Shown here piece by piece: positions 47,258 through 58,078 of a DNA stretch of 64,000 nt. The translations under genes were made by a program, and so were the position numbers. Numbering within the stretch: the first letter of the stretch is position 1; each line of letters starts with the position of its first letter. The notes under the pieces were generated by a model, which searched no databases, was not told the origin of the DNA, and was given only the letters and a program-made list of their open reading frames with translations. This stretch comes from Avena insularis (Eukaryota; Streptophyta; Magnoliopsida; Poales; Poaceae): NCBI GenBank assembly GCA_023614405.1, contig CM042696.1, positions 338,945,211 through 339,009,210 on the forward strand. The letters are read 5' to 3'.

Positions 47258-47328
47258 AATGTATGCCAAGCTGTAAGGTATTTTTGCAATGTATGCCAAG
47301 CTGTAAGGTATTTTTGCAATGTATGCCA
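47258..47328 (+). repeat. 30-bp direct repeat, 2.4 copies, after the antisense gene
   Basis: Units 47258-47287 and 47288-47317 are identical (AATGTATGCCAAGCTGTAAG plus GTATTTTTGC), with a third partial unit. They lie just past the stop codon, where a 3' UTR or polyadenylation region is expected. Confidence 0.9.
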
Positions 47329-48088
47329 CGGGGAGTCGATCGACTCGTGTTATGATTAGGAATGTGTGTTGTGTTTTGTTTATGAATTGTTTTGATTGAG
47401 CGAGTCCCCGAGCGCGTTCGCCCTTTTAATGGGGTATAACTCGATTGTATACTTTTGTGTATTTGTTTTGTTTATGCATTGTTTTTATCCCTTGCGTCTT
47501 CGGGGTAGCGAGTCCCCGAGCGCGAGTAGGACTGACTTATGAGCGAGTCCCCGAGCGTGGTGCCCGACCGTATTGGTCATGCTCCTGTTGCAGGTTGTGT
47601 GTGCGTTGTTTGTAACGCGTCTCCTCCCCTGGCCTAGAGAGCCAGTCGCTTGGCGAGCCCTAGGCAGCTCTCTTACTTGGTGTGTTCCCGTGCCGCATGG
47701 TGGTTCCCGTTTTGCGGAGTCCCCGTGCGTGGTACTTAACCGTTCAAGTCGCTTTGCTCGAGGGTGGGAGGGACAGATCGTTGTGAGAAGCGTGTAGCGG
47801 ATGTCTTGGCCCGGCGGGCCAGTCGGGCTAGGCGACTCCAATGGCGGCTCCGGGTTGGCGTTTTTCGTGGACGACCCAAGGCCCGAATATTTTCGGTGCC
47901 CTTGTGTCGCACTACTTAGCCATGCCGGTCGCTCGACCAGAGGTTGACTTCCGTAAGTAGCGTATTGCTAGTATATACGAGTGCGAGTGGCACAAGAATA
48001 TGGCGAGTGAACACAATTTGTGCGATCCGAATGAATTTCATTATATATTCTGATGGATTACAGTGTGAGGTTCTAAGTATAGAACTTT
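47329..48088. other. Non-coding spacer inside the Tat-type element
   Basis: Region between the antisense gene and the tail of integrase. It is marked by repeated GCGAGTCCCCGAGCG motifs (near 47400, 47510 and 47541). No coding region is supported. Confidence 0.5.
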
Positions 48089-48616
48089 CTAAGGAGGTTT
48101 ACATTCCATGGCCTCCCGACCTCCAATTGGTCGTCGCCCCGTATGTCGATGAGGTAGTAGGCATCGTTGCCAAGGACTCGGCCTATGGCGAATGGCCTCT
48201 CCCATGGGGGGAGAGCTTGTGCATGCCCTTCTTGTCTTGGGCCAGTCGCAGGACCAGGTCGCCTTCCTAGAAGGTGCGAGTTCGCACTCGGAGGCTGTGA
48301 TAGCGGCGGAGTCCTTGCTGGTATATGGTGGTGCGGGAGCGAGCCAGGTCACGTGCCTCGTCGAGTTGATCGATGTTGTCTTGGAGGGCGGCCTTGTTGG
48401 CCGCCTCGACGTAGTTGGCGACTCGAGGTGAGTCATGCTCCAGATCGGTTGGCATTACGGCCTCGGCGCCATAGACATGAAGAAGGGCGTGAACCCAGTT
48501 GATCGGTTGACGGAGGTGCGAATCCCCCATATCACAGAAGGGAGCTCGTCGACCCCGCATCTTGGGGTGCGCTCGAGGGGCACCTGCAGTCGCGGCTTGA
48601 GGCCGTGGAGGACGCT
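48089..48616 (-). pseudogene. Tat-type integrase C-terminal remainder
   Basis: In the minus sense it follows directly on the integrase core after a TAG. The frame 48560-48267 has the typical post-core segment (INWVHALLHVYGAEAVMPTDLEHDSPRV, split here into short landmarks: YGAEAVMPTD, EARDLARSRT). It is frameshifted and incomplete. Confidence 0.6.
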
Positions 48617-49741
48617 CTAGTTGGCGCGCTCTGCTTGGCCATTCGATTCCGGGTGAGCGACTGATGCGAGGTCGAGTCGGATGCCATGTTCTTCACAGAA
48701 TTCTGCCATGGCCCCCTTGGCAAAGTTGGTGCCGTTGTCTGTTATAATGCTATGTGGGTAGCCGTACCGGTAGATGAGTTCGCGTAGGAACTTGGTGGCC
48801 GTCTTGCTGTCGCACTTTTTAATCGGCTTGGCCTCGACCCATTTGGTGAACTTGTCGACTGCGACCAGGAGGTGAGTGAAACCAGACGAGGCCTTCTTGA
48901 ACGGGCCTACCATGTCCATGCCCCATACGGCGAATGGCCATGTGATGGGGATTGTATTGAGTGCTGAGCCAGGGAGGTGCGTATGGTTGGCGTACTTCTG
49001 GCACCCGACGCATCGTTGGACGATGTTGGTGGCATCGGCGTGTGCGGAGAGCCAGTAGAAACAGTGCCGCATGGCCTTGGCGACTAGCGACTTGTTGCCA
49101 GCGTGATGGCCGCAGTCGCCGGTGTGAATGTCCTGGAGGATCTTGCGGCCTTCTTCTGGCTGTACGCAGCGCTGGAACACGCCGGTCACGCTGCGTTTGT
49201 GGAGATCGCCGTTGATGATGACGAAGGATTTGCAGCGGCGCACGATCATTCGCGCCTCTGTCTCATTGCTCGGTAGGAGTTTGTGTTCCAGGAAGGCGAC
49301 GTATGGTGTTGTCCAGTCGCTAGATTCCACAACCATGGCGACTAAGGCCGGTTCTGGTTGAAGTGGGATCCCGACGTCGATCTCTTTTGGTGGGCTGACC
49401 GATGGTTTGTGGATGATGTCGAGGAAGACGCCTACTGTAGGCGCTTGTTGGGTCGATCCGATGCGGGAGAGGGCGTCCGCCTCCTCCTTTTTGCACCTGT
49501 CGATCCACTCGACGGAGTAGCCGTCGAAGTGTCCTCCCAACTGGTCGACAGCTTGGCGGTACGCGATCATCGTTGGGGAGACGGCATCGCACGTCCTGGC
49601 GACTTGGCCGGCGACTAGGTCGGAGTTGCCATAGCATCGTAGTCGGTTGACGTTCATCTCCTTGGCGGCTCTCATGCCGTGAAGGAGGGCCTCATATTCT
49701 GCCATGTTGTTGGTGCAGGGCTTGAAGTTGAGGTGGAGCAC
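48617..49741 (-). pseudogene. Tat-type RNase H end and integrase
   Basis: The first ~95 codons are the end of an RNase H domain (NNMAEYEALLHGM, then DALSRIGS). Integrase follows: zinc site HTGDCGHHAG with CVGCQKYA, and catalytic Asp in WGMDMVGPF, Asp in IITDNGTNF and Glu in HPESNGQAERAN. The triad and spacing are intact. The frame stops at a TAG immediately after the last motif (48617-48619), at a position where related elements have Gln, consistent with CAG to TAG. Confidence 0.85.
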
Positions 49742-51200
49742 GTAGCGGAGCTTGTCTCCTTTGGGGAGGTCAGGATGACCCTAGCCCTTGCACCGTTGGC
49801 GTTCTTGGAGCCGTCAAAATGGAGCGACCAGTAGTGGAGGTATGGGAGCTTCTCTGGCTGCTGTGCTTCTTCCCAGTCTACGAGGAAATCAGCCAGGGCT
49901 TGTGACTTGATCGCTTTGCGGAGCTCGTACTTGATGTTGTGGACGCCGATTTCGACGGCCCACTTGGCGATTCGCCCGGTCGCGTCGCGATTGTGTATGT
50001 TGTCCTGCAGGGGCGCGGAGGAGACCACCGTGATTGGGTGCTCCTCGAAGTAGTGTGGGAGTCGCTGCTATGCCCGGAATACCGCGTACACCAGTTTTTG
50101 GTATTGCGGGTAGCGCTGTCGTGAGTCCGTTAGGACTTCGCTGATGTAGTAAACGGGGCGCTGTATGGGGCGCTCCTTGCCCTATTCCGGTCGTTCGACG
50201 ACCATCACGGCGCTGACGACTCGAGTAGAGGCCGCGACGTAAACGAGCATTGGCTCTTTGTCGAGTGGCGCGGCGGGTAGTGGTGCCGCGAGTAGTACTT
50301 CTTTGAGTGCTTTGAGCGCGTCATCGACCTCCGCGTCCCATTGGAACATGGGGTTCTTGCGCATCAGGCGGTAGAGGGGCATTGCCTTCTCGCCTAGTCG
50401 TGGGATGATGCGACTGAGGGCCGCGACTCGCCTTGCCAACTTTTGGATGTCGCGCAGGCACTCGGGTTTCCCGAGTCGCGCGATGGTGTCGATCTTTGTG
50501 GGGTTGGCTTCGATGCCTCGCTTGGATACGACATAACCTAGGAGTTGTCCGGTGGGGACACCGAAGGTGCATTTTCCGGGGTTCGCTTGATGTTGTGCCT
50601 CCGCAAGTTTGCGAAGGTTTCGGCTAGGTCGGCGAGCAGATCGTCCTAGCGGGTGGACTTTACCACCACGTCGTCGATGTAGACGGGAATGTTGTAGCCA
50701 ATTTGGCTCGCTATACACTCCTGCATGCACCTCTGGTATGTGGCGCCTGCATTCTTAAGGCCGAACGTCATGGCCGTGTAGCAGAATGCGCCGAATGGCG
50801 TAATGAACACCGTCTTCTCCTCGTCCTCGACCGCCATCTTGTTCTGGTTATAACGAGAGTAAGCGTCGAGAAAACACAGCGACTCCGATCCTGCGGTCGA
50901 ATCGATGATCTGATCGATGCGCGGTAGGACGAACTCCTCCTTCGGGCAGGCGCTGTTGAGGTTGGTGTAGTCAATGCACATTCTCCATGTGTTGTTCTTT
51001 TTTAGAACCAGGACTGGGTTTGCCAGCCACTTGGAGTACTTTATTGGCCGGATGAAGACTGCGGCTAGCAGGCGCTGAACTTCCTCGGCGATTTCTCGAC
51101 GGCGCTCTTCATTGAAGGGCCGTAGCGACTGCTTTACTGGTCGCACTTTGGGGTCGGTGTTGAGTTTGTGCTCAGCGAGTTTCCTCGGGACACCTGGCAT
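49672..51200 (-). pseudogene. Tat-type reverse transcriptase and RNase H
   Basis: Frame 51200-50646 covers fingers and palm: LVLKKNNTWRMCIDYTNLN, DAYSRYNQ and the catalytic VYIDDVVVKS near 50670, after which a TAG interrupts. The thumb and RNase H continue in frame 50730-50182 (GKCTFGV, LGYVVSKRGIEANPTKI, FQWDAEVDDALKALK) and in 50028-49672 (KWAVEIGVHNIKYE, WSLHFDGSKN). Two RNase H-like segments in succession fit the Tat lineage, whose pol has a duplicated RNase H. In-frame stops and a frameshift near 50630 disable it. Confidence 0.83.
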
Positions 51201-51263
51201 GTCAGATGGCTTCCATGAGAAGATGTCGCGGTTCTCAAGGAGGAACCCAATGAGCGCGCTTTC

Positions 51264-51932
51264 CTATGCGGGGCTCATGTGCGCCCCAATGGTGACCGTC
51301 TGGCTGGAGTCGCCTGGGACGAGCTCGACGGTGCGGGTGTGCGTGGTCGCCTTGAACGTGGAGTTCGCGGCAGTTGGTTTCTTCAGGATGGTGGGGTCGT
51401 CCTTGTTGATATTGCCCGCGTATTTCGCGAGCTCCTTTGCGTGGTCGGTCTTCGCGGCGATGACAGCGTTGGCTAGCTCGGCGCCCTTGTCTTCACATTC
51501 CACGGCCATGTCGGAGTCGCCGTGGACGATGATGATGCCGCTTGGCTCGGGGAGCTTCATCATGTTGTATGCGTAGTGTGGGGTCGCCATGCACTTTGCG
51601 AATTCCTGGCGGCCCATGACACAGTGGTAGGGGCTGCGGAAGTTCACCAGCTCAAAGACGATCTTCTCCGTGCGGTAGTTTGCTGGAGTGCCAAAGGTGA
51701 CTGGCAGCATCACTTTCCCGATCGGGTACGCCTTCCGACTGAGGACGGTGCCGTGGAAGGTCGTCAGTGTTGGCTCGATGGCTGCTTCTTGGAGCTGGAG
51801 CCTTTTGAACGTGTCGAGGTACAGGATATTGATGGAGCTCCCACCGTCCATTAACGTCCTGGGCAGCCAGTAATCGGCCACCTTGGGCCTGACTACCAGG
51901 GCGACTCGCCCTGGGTATTCGATCCTTGGCAC
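51264..51932 (-). pseudogene. Tat-type aspartic protease region
   Basis: The frame contains the retropepsin-like active site LMDGGSSINILY and a hydrophobic ILYLDTF stretch, followed by the LPVTFGTPANYRTE and MGRQEFAKCMA segments conserved in this family. DGGS replaces the common DTGA. Stops at the borders (near 51935, 51950 and 51263) fall where related proteins have Trp or Gln. Confidence 0.75.
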
Positions 51933-52139
51933 ATGGTCCTAGCGACTCTAGCTGATGCTCTGCTCGGACCAATTTAGGAAGCGAGGGATGTTGACTTGTG
52001 TCACCGCATTGACGGCGACTGCGCGGGCGAGCACCTTCTTCTCGCACTTGGTGCCGAGTCCGGTGAAGGTATGTAGCCAGCCGACGGTGATGCCGAAGCC
52101 GCCACCGTTCCCGTTGTCCCGGGGTGGGTTGTTGTTGGG

Positions 52140-54426
52140 GTCCTCCCTTGCTCACCTCGCCTTCTCAATCTCTTTGAGAGAGTGGCAATCGGCAGTGGTG
52201 TGGGTGGCGGGTTTTCCCTCCCTGCTATGGTAGATGTAGGGCTGATTAAGCAAGGCGACAGGGTCGAATTTCGGCCTCGTCGTGTTGTTGGCGCGGTAGT
52301 TCCCGCTGTTGCGGTAGTTTCCTCCATCTGGCGGTAGTTCTTGGAGTCGCGCTGGCCGTAGGCAGCGTTGGCGATGAAGTCGACTCGCTCGTCCGTGCGG
52401 CGCTTGCCGGTGATGCGGGTGTTGCTGTAGCGCATGTCGCGTAGGCGCCCGCTGTTGTGGATGCTAGTGCGGCGTGTTCCTCCCGACTCGTCGTCGGAGT
52501 CTTGGTTGGGGTCCTCCTCCGCATAGCGCTTGGCGATCTCGAGGAGGTCGGGGATGTTGTCGAGCGTCCGGTAGACCCTCTTGATCTTGGCGACCAGGGG
52601 TTCGTACTGGCATGCGTTCTTGAAGCAGTGTATCGCCGTGTATGCAGGTGGATCTTGAGGCGTTTATCCACAGTTCTTGCCATCTTTGGATCCACCGGCG
52701 AGTCGACTCGCGTTGTCCCTGGATGCATTGCTCCAGGTCCTCTATGGTGGTGGCGCGGGTGTAGGAGCCCTCGAAGTGGCTGACGAAGGCATCCCGCATT
52801 TCTTCCTAGGAGTCGATGCTGTCGGCAGGGAGCATGTTGATCCACTGCCGGGTCGCACCCTCCATCATCAGGGGGAGGTAGCGAGCGGCGAGCAGGTCGG
52901 TGTGGCCTGCGATGCCCATTGCCATGAGGTACGTGTCCAGCCAAACAGCGGGGTCGTACGTCGGGTCGTACTTTTTGATCTCCTTGGGGGCCTTGAAGTT
53001 GGCGGGGTATTTTTCCCCGCGAATCATTGGTCCGAAGCATTGCGGCCCGACTCGGCTGAGCGAGCCTCTTGGTTCCAGGTCGCCGTGGTTGGTGAGGGTG
53101 TGCCGCAGGTCGTAGGGCTGGAGCGACCGCCACGCCTGATTGTTGATGATGTTCGTTCGGGCATCGAGGGGCTGCCCATTGGCAGCGACCGTCTTGTTCG
53201 CCGGTCACGGCTCGTTTGTTGACAACACGGGATTGGCGGCCCGTGGTTGGTTCTCCAGGGGCTAGGGTGGTGGGCAAACTAATGCGTTAGCCACTGTGGG
53301 ATGGCCGCTTGATGCCGCCCTGCTTGCTGATGAGCGGGAGTACATCCACCCCCGCGGATCGACTCCCGCGGCGTGTTGCTCGACAGCCCTGATGAGTAGG
53401 GTCTTGGCGTACTGGATCTGTAGCGCACCGCCGCCTTGGTCGTCGAGGTTGGCGATCGCGGTGTCGGCCGCGACGATGTTGTCCATCATGGTGGAGTATA
53501 GTGGTAGCCCGTTGGTGTCACGGGCTTGCGGCGAGATGATGATCCGCGGTTGGTCTGGTGGGGGCGCGCGACCCATGGGTGGTGGAGGGGCCCCAGTCGT
53601 CGGTGCACCAGGTGGTGGTCTTGCGGGGTTGCTCCCGCCTGGCGGCGCGTTCTCGCAGTATTCGCGCTCGGCGGCGCGTGTGGTGGTGATAGAGAGACAG
53701 CTCCCACGTCGTCTCTCGTTTGAGGCGGTATTTCTCGCGCTCGGCGAGTTCATTGCGTTGCGCCTCCGCGAGCCGCAGACGGGCTTGCTCCACCTCCGTG
53801 GCCGTCGCGGTCGGCGGGATCGGCATGGAGAACGGATCTGGCATGGCGGCCATGCTACCCGCCATGTAGATCGCGTTGAAGCGATTGGATCTGGCGCGAA
53901 AATCCTCGGGGGATTCCGAGCCGGAATCGGAGTCGAAGATCCCCAGGATGGAGGGGTCCTCGAAGTCCTCGGGGTTGGAGACTCGCGTGATGGAGTCCTC
54001 CCATGATGCGGCGGTGATGGACCCATCGACCGATGCAGGGGTCGCGGAGTCGGCGTCGTCATTTAGGGCGTCGTCGTTGGTGGCGGTGTTAGTCTCGACC
54101 GCGTCACTGGCGGCCGAGTCGTACTCGGTGACGAGGCCCCTGATGGAGCGGACCTGCTCCTCCGAAAGCAGATCGCGGTGTGGAGGCGATCCGCCGATGA
54201 TCACCATCGCGGCTGGATCGACCGCGCCGGTGAAGCCGACGAAGAGGTTGATGGAGCTAACCGGCATCACCGCGGTGTGAGTGACCGGTCGTGACGCCGG
54301 GATGTAGCTGATGGGCAGGATCTGAAAGATCCCGCCGATGGCGATCATGCGACCGGTGGCGAGCGGTCGATCGATCGGCGAGTAGGGTCTTGCCGCAGAA
54401 CTCAGGCCAGTCCCACTATGCCCCAT
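52140..54426 (-). pseudogene. Tat-type gag (multiple frameshifts)
   Basis: It starts at ATG 54426 (MGHSGTGLSSAARPYSPID). The first part runs to about 53620 with an acidic stretch and an Ala/Glu/Arg-rich coiled-coil-like region. A middle part follows in other frames (QPRIIISPQARDTNGLPLYS near 53520; MIRGEKYPANFKAPKEIKKY from 53027, the retrotransposon-gag domain with YDPAVWLDTYLMAM; MRDAFVSHFEGSY from 52799). The end carries FDPVALLNQPYIYHS and the HTTADCHSLKEIEKA motif. At least four frameshifts or stops interrupt it, including TAG 52804-52806 and TAA near 53281. Confidence 0.75.
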
Positions 54427-54437
54427 GGTGGGTGCCA
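54420..54437 (-). other. Tat-type primer-binding site
   Basis: The minus strand reads TGGCACCCACCATGGGGC one base after the LTR end. The gag frame is open through it and its first plausible ATG (54426) lies inside it. Confidence 0.65.
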
Positions 54438-54438
54438 C

Positions 54439-54937
54439 TGTCGTGGAAATGGCCATGGCAGTCGCTGCCACTGGCAACGATTGAGTGTTTCGTGAGGAAG
54501 AGTTGGCGGCCATCTGCGGTGCGAGATGGGGGTGGATGCACATGGGTTTACCCAGGTTCGGCCCCCCGGAGGGTAAAGACCTACTCCTGCTAGATTAGAT
54601 TATGAGAGAGCGAGTTATAGGAGTGGCGAGCTCGGCGGCTAGGCAGCAAGTCGCTTGAGGGGGTGTATGATGGAACGTGAGTCTCTAGGATACCCTAGGG
54701 AGGTTTATATATGAGGCACCTCCCTAGGGTTTACAAGTTGTCACCGAACAAGATAAGGAACCAGAGACCTTGACCTAGTTCGACTGGGCTTCTATTACGC
54801 TCCTGGGCCTCCAGTCGCCAGTCGCTGGGCCTTTCCTTCCTTCGTAGTCCAGTCGTCGTCTTTCGGACGCACTCGCAGGCCTTTCGGCCTGATCGGAACG
54901 TCCTGCTGGGCATACCCCCTTCGGCATATCCCCATCA
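54439..54937 (-). repeat. Tat-type Gypsy 5' LTR
   Basis: 499 bp, collinear with 42752-43250 without gaps. The promoter TATATAAA on the minus strand is at 54704-54711. Confidence 0.92.
54704..54711 (-). promoter_or_regulatory. TATA box of the Tat-type LTR
   Basis: TATATAAA on the minus strand upstream of gag; the paired LTR has it at 43017-43024. Confidence 0.55.
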
Positions 54938-55755
54938 ATGAAGCACGTGATAGTACACTTTGTCTTTGGGAAGGCAATCAAAAAATTTAAACATTCTAAC
55001 TGTTCGATAGATTGTTTGACCATTTCTCTAAAATGATTTGGCTACTCTATTAGAGGCACCCGTCTGCATGAGGTCCTTGTGTTGAGTGCTTACATCGCTA
55101 TGACAGACCAAATAATCTTTTGAAAATATTTGAGAATGAACATGGTAGTTTTGTTCTTTGTATGATGTTGTAACTTCTTTTATCTTAGTTTCAGCCTTCA
55201 TCAAGTAGAGCAGTCATTTCACAGGGCAGAAGTGACATTTGCACACTATTTCATCCTTCTATGAAGTCAACTGTTCCAGTTATTCCAAAAGAAAGAGATG
55301 TATGATGCCCTGCCATTACTAATTGCTTTGTTCCTTTTAGCAAAAGGACTGATTTGAAATTCGTTGGTTTTTGTTTTCCTTTGTAATTATGTTATATGAC
55401 ATTTCTTTTTGTTTTAGGTTGCAAATATAAATATGAAGGAAGAATAGAAAACAACTACCTCAAGTGTAGATATCTTTGGATAGAGCAGCAGTGACAGTGC
55501 GTATTGCTCAAGTAGGTACACGATCTCGACTACTTCATACATTCCAGAAGAAAGAGTTTTTGGTGCTGCACTCCAAGATGCACTTGATGTAGTTGGACAT
55601 GAAGCCAACAGAATAAATGCAGTAGTTTCCATAGCAAGGAAGGAGTTATCTGAGTTACAAACAGGAAAGCTTTGATGGAGAATCTACTTAATAATATCCT
55701 CAATAAGTCTCGTGGTAATCCCGCTGTTACAAGTGAGGCGGCGCGAGCTCCCTAA

Positions 55756-56850
55756 AAGGAACATTTTTGAAACTGAGATTATATTGTTTATCAGCTGTGT
55801 TGTACTCTGATGATGCTTTACGAGCTTCGGAATTTTTCAGGACTATAATAATTTACTAATTTTCCAGTTATAAGTTTTTTTCCATAGTTCCAGAATTTAT
55901 TTAGCATTTTAGATAACTTGTGTTCTTTGTTTATCCACCTTTATGTTCTGGCAATGGATCTAAGTTAGATAGGCTTAAACAGCAGCAGGCCCACACCGTT
56001 TTATCTGTCCTTGATGAGACACCAATCAATAGTGACGGGCCTACACTGAGGCCATTATATGTAGAACCTAACCGCAAAAGAACAGAACAGTAAAAGGCTA
56101 GAACAGTGAAAAGCCAGAACAGTAACATGCCGAAAACAGTAACAAGGCCAGAATAGTAGGAGGCCAGAACTTTAGCAGGCCAGAAACTTCAGCCCGTTTA
56201 TGAGACTGAATAGTAGAAGGCTAGAATAGTGAATGTCTAGAACAGTAAAGGGCTGTAACTGTAGAGGGCCATAAAGGCCCATGATGGGTGCGAGAAAAGT
56301 GGCAGGACGACGGAAGGCCTTAACAGTAACGAACAAACTTGGCCCAGGCTGGGAATGGGCCGCATAGTGTTGGACCAAGGTGGGCCTTCTATAGACTGAA
56401 ACCGTGTCGAGCCTAAAAGTTCATGGGCCGCGGATGTCTGCACTAGTTGGCCCATTTTAGACAGTGCTCGACGAAACAGTAATGGGCCTTCTTCTTATTG
56501 GGCTTTCCTTATGGGCCGGCTCACTTAATATTTAGCAGGCCTATTCTAGGCCTCGCGTCTGCCACGGTTTCTCTGACCGTTAACAGCAGTAACTGGGAAT
56601 TAACGGTGTTCGCCACGTGGCATCTTGCATAACGTCAACAGTCAACGGGGCTAGCGAATAGATCTACGATGTAACAAGTTTTCGTAGCTGAAGGGTGCGA
56701 TCCGCCACGGTCAGGAAAAAAACCGTGGTAGATTCTTTTGTGACGGTTTTTACCGCGATGGGCATCCATCGCAGAAGAGTTTTTAGCCACGAAAAATGGG
56801 CCTTCAACCACGAAAATCATCCGTTGTAAAAGCCAACTTTTCTTGTAGTG
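55756..56850. mobile_element. Intronic insertion with a CACTA-type terminus
   Basis: The minus strand starting at 56850 reads CACTACAAGAAAAGTTGG, the typical terminal inverted repeat of CACTA (En/Spm) elements in grasses. Subterminal short inverted motifs (GATGGATGCCCATCGCGG-like, 56755-56775) support this. The matching left TIR was not found, so the left boundary is unknown. Between 56060 and 56300 short degenerate repeats (AGAACAGTAA-AGGC) occur. Confidence 0.45.
56060..56300 (+). repeat. Degenerate short tandem repeats (AGAACAGTAAnAGGCC-like)
   Basis: At least eight imperfect occurrences of (C)AGAACAGTA(A) followed by a purine-rich GGCC/GGCT spacer, spaced about 17-25 bp. Such subterminal arrays are common in CACTA elements. 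Confidence 0.6.
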
Positions 56851-58078
56851 CTTGTTCATATATGATCCATATATTTGTATCATTGATGAATTATTGTTTC
56901 TTTCAGTTTTGGTACTAGGAGAATGTCCGTGCTGGCTCTGTTTCCTACTCTACTATACTACCTCCACTGATGGCACGATGGAATGAAGACAATTCACAAT
57001 TAAGAACCGATGCGTATGATGAATATGCTACTAGCAAACTAGATAGAGGAGTGGTAGATTTCTAGACTTGATCTTTGTATTTAACCTTATTTATCTCTTT
57101 TAACTAATGCATGCTACGTTTTTGCAAGGTTACCATGATTATTTGTAGCAAGGATGTGCCTACCAAGATCAATAAAGACATAAATGCAGATGAAGAGGTC
57201 AAAAACTGTTCACAAGCACAAGGTCAAGTTGTTAGTAGCCATCGAGTAAGTCCTTCAAAGGCACATCATTTTCAATACCGTAGAAAGTCACATGTACAAT
57301 TATAGTTTAGCTTCGTGCACTAAGGGTTTCTACTCTTTTCCACAAATGGACACGATACTTCTAATCGTCGGCAAGCGAATTTATGATCATGAGAAGAAGA
57401 CAGCTAGACAACTAATTGAACTAGAGCACAAATTTGATGCCAAAATAATTTCCATAAACGAGCTATTAATAGATAATAAGAAAACAACCGGAGCTCAACC
57501 TAGGTTGTCAAAGGCAGAGGACAATCTTAGGAACTCCAGTTATCTTATTACTGCAGCAGTGATTATACGCATATCTAATACAGTACCAATGATTTTAGTA
57601 CATATTTATCATGTGTGTTCTATGGCACGGGAGATGAGATCTCTATTACTGAAGGAGACACATTCAACGCTAAAGAGTTCACACGTCCAGGTGATTATTA
57701 TGGCCCAACACATTCATAATATGGCAACGATTGTCTGATCAACTCTCACATTTTCATTATTGTAGGGAAACGACACTCGAGGACCTGATAATTTGGCACC
57801 AACTCCTCGGTGTAATGTAGCGTGGCCTTTGTTTCGTGATACTCCTACTGCAGAAACTGCCGTGAAACAGGTTGTGCAAAATAATAAGTCGGAACCACGG
57901 AGGCCTATATTCGACAACGATTACGTGTTGACATATGAAGACATCCAGGTGGTAGTTTTCATCCGCATGAGCCACGAACATGCTGAACTATCTCACATTG
58001 GAGAACATGTCCTAACCGCTAAACACTTGAAGAGAAATGTAAGTGGAGGCTTCCTTTACGGTGAGGTCAGCCCTTATT

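Larger units (their letters stand above)
42752..54937 (-). mobile_element. Tat-type Gypsy retrotransposon, 12.2 kb
   Basis: Two 499-bp LTRs (42752-43250, 54439-54937) run TGTCGTGG...CCCCATCA on the plus strand and differ by substitutions only. Gag, protease, reverse transcriptase, RNase H and integrase lie in Gypsy order on the minus strand. The PBS next to the right LTR (TGGCACCCACCATGGGGC) resembles the TGGCGCCCACCGTGGGGC type of Tat-lineage elements. The target duplication is ATGAG/ATGAA, one mismatch. About 4 kb between integrase and the left (3') LTR holds an extra gene on the opposite strand. Many stops in gag-pol make the copy non-autonomous. Confidence 0.93.
54943..58078 (+). pseudogene. 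Ulp1-like protease gene, downstream exons (decayed)
   Basis: Coding-like blocks with splice borders lie at 55189-55299, 55418-55676 (TSYIPEERVFGAALQDALDV), 56907-57065 (ILPPLMARWNEDNSQLRTDA), 57129-57245, about 57347-57570 (ARQLIELEHKFDAKIISINE), 57599-57690 and 57766-58078. The last block has EPRRPIFDNDYVLTYEDIQV and SHIGEHVLTAKHLKRN, followed by VSGGFLYGEV. This matches the segment leading into the C48 (Ulp1/SENP SUMO protease) domain of many grass proteins. The His-Asp-Cys catalytic core is absent: sequence changes at 58079. Stops at 55445-55447, 55481-55483 and 56916-56918 are all TAG; the last sits where Gln fits. It is therefore a pseudogene in this assembly. Whether the source was a host gene or a transposon-carried Ulp1 cannot be settled from sequence alone. 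Confidence 0.55.

Noticed and set aside
53296..54006. 236-codon plus-strand frame
   Set aside because: Shadow of the Tat gag on the opposite strand.
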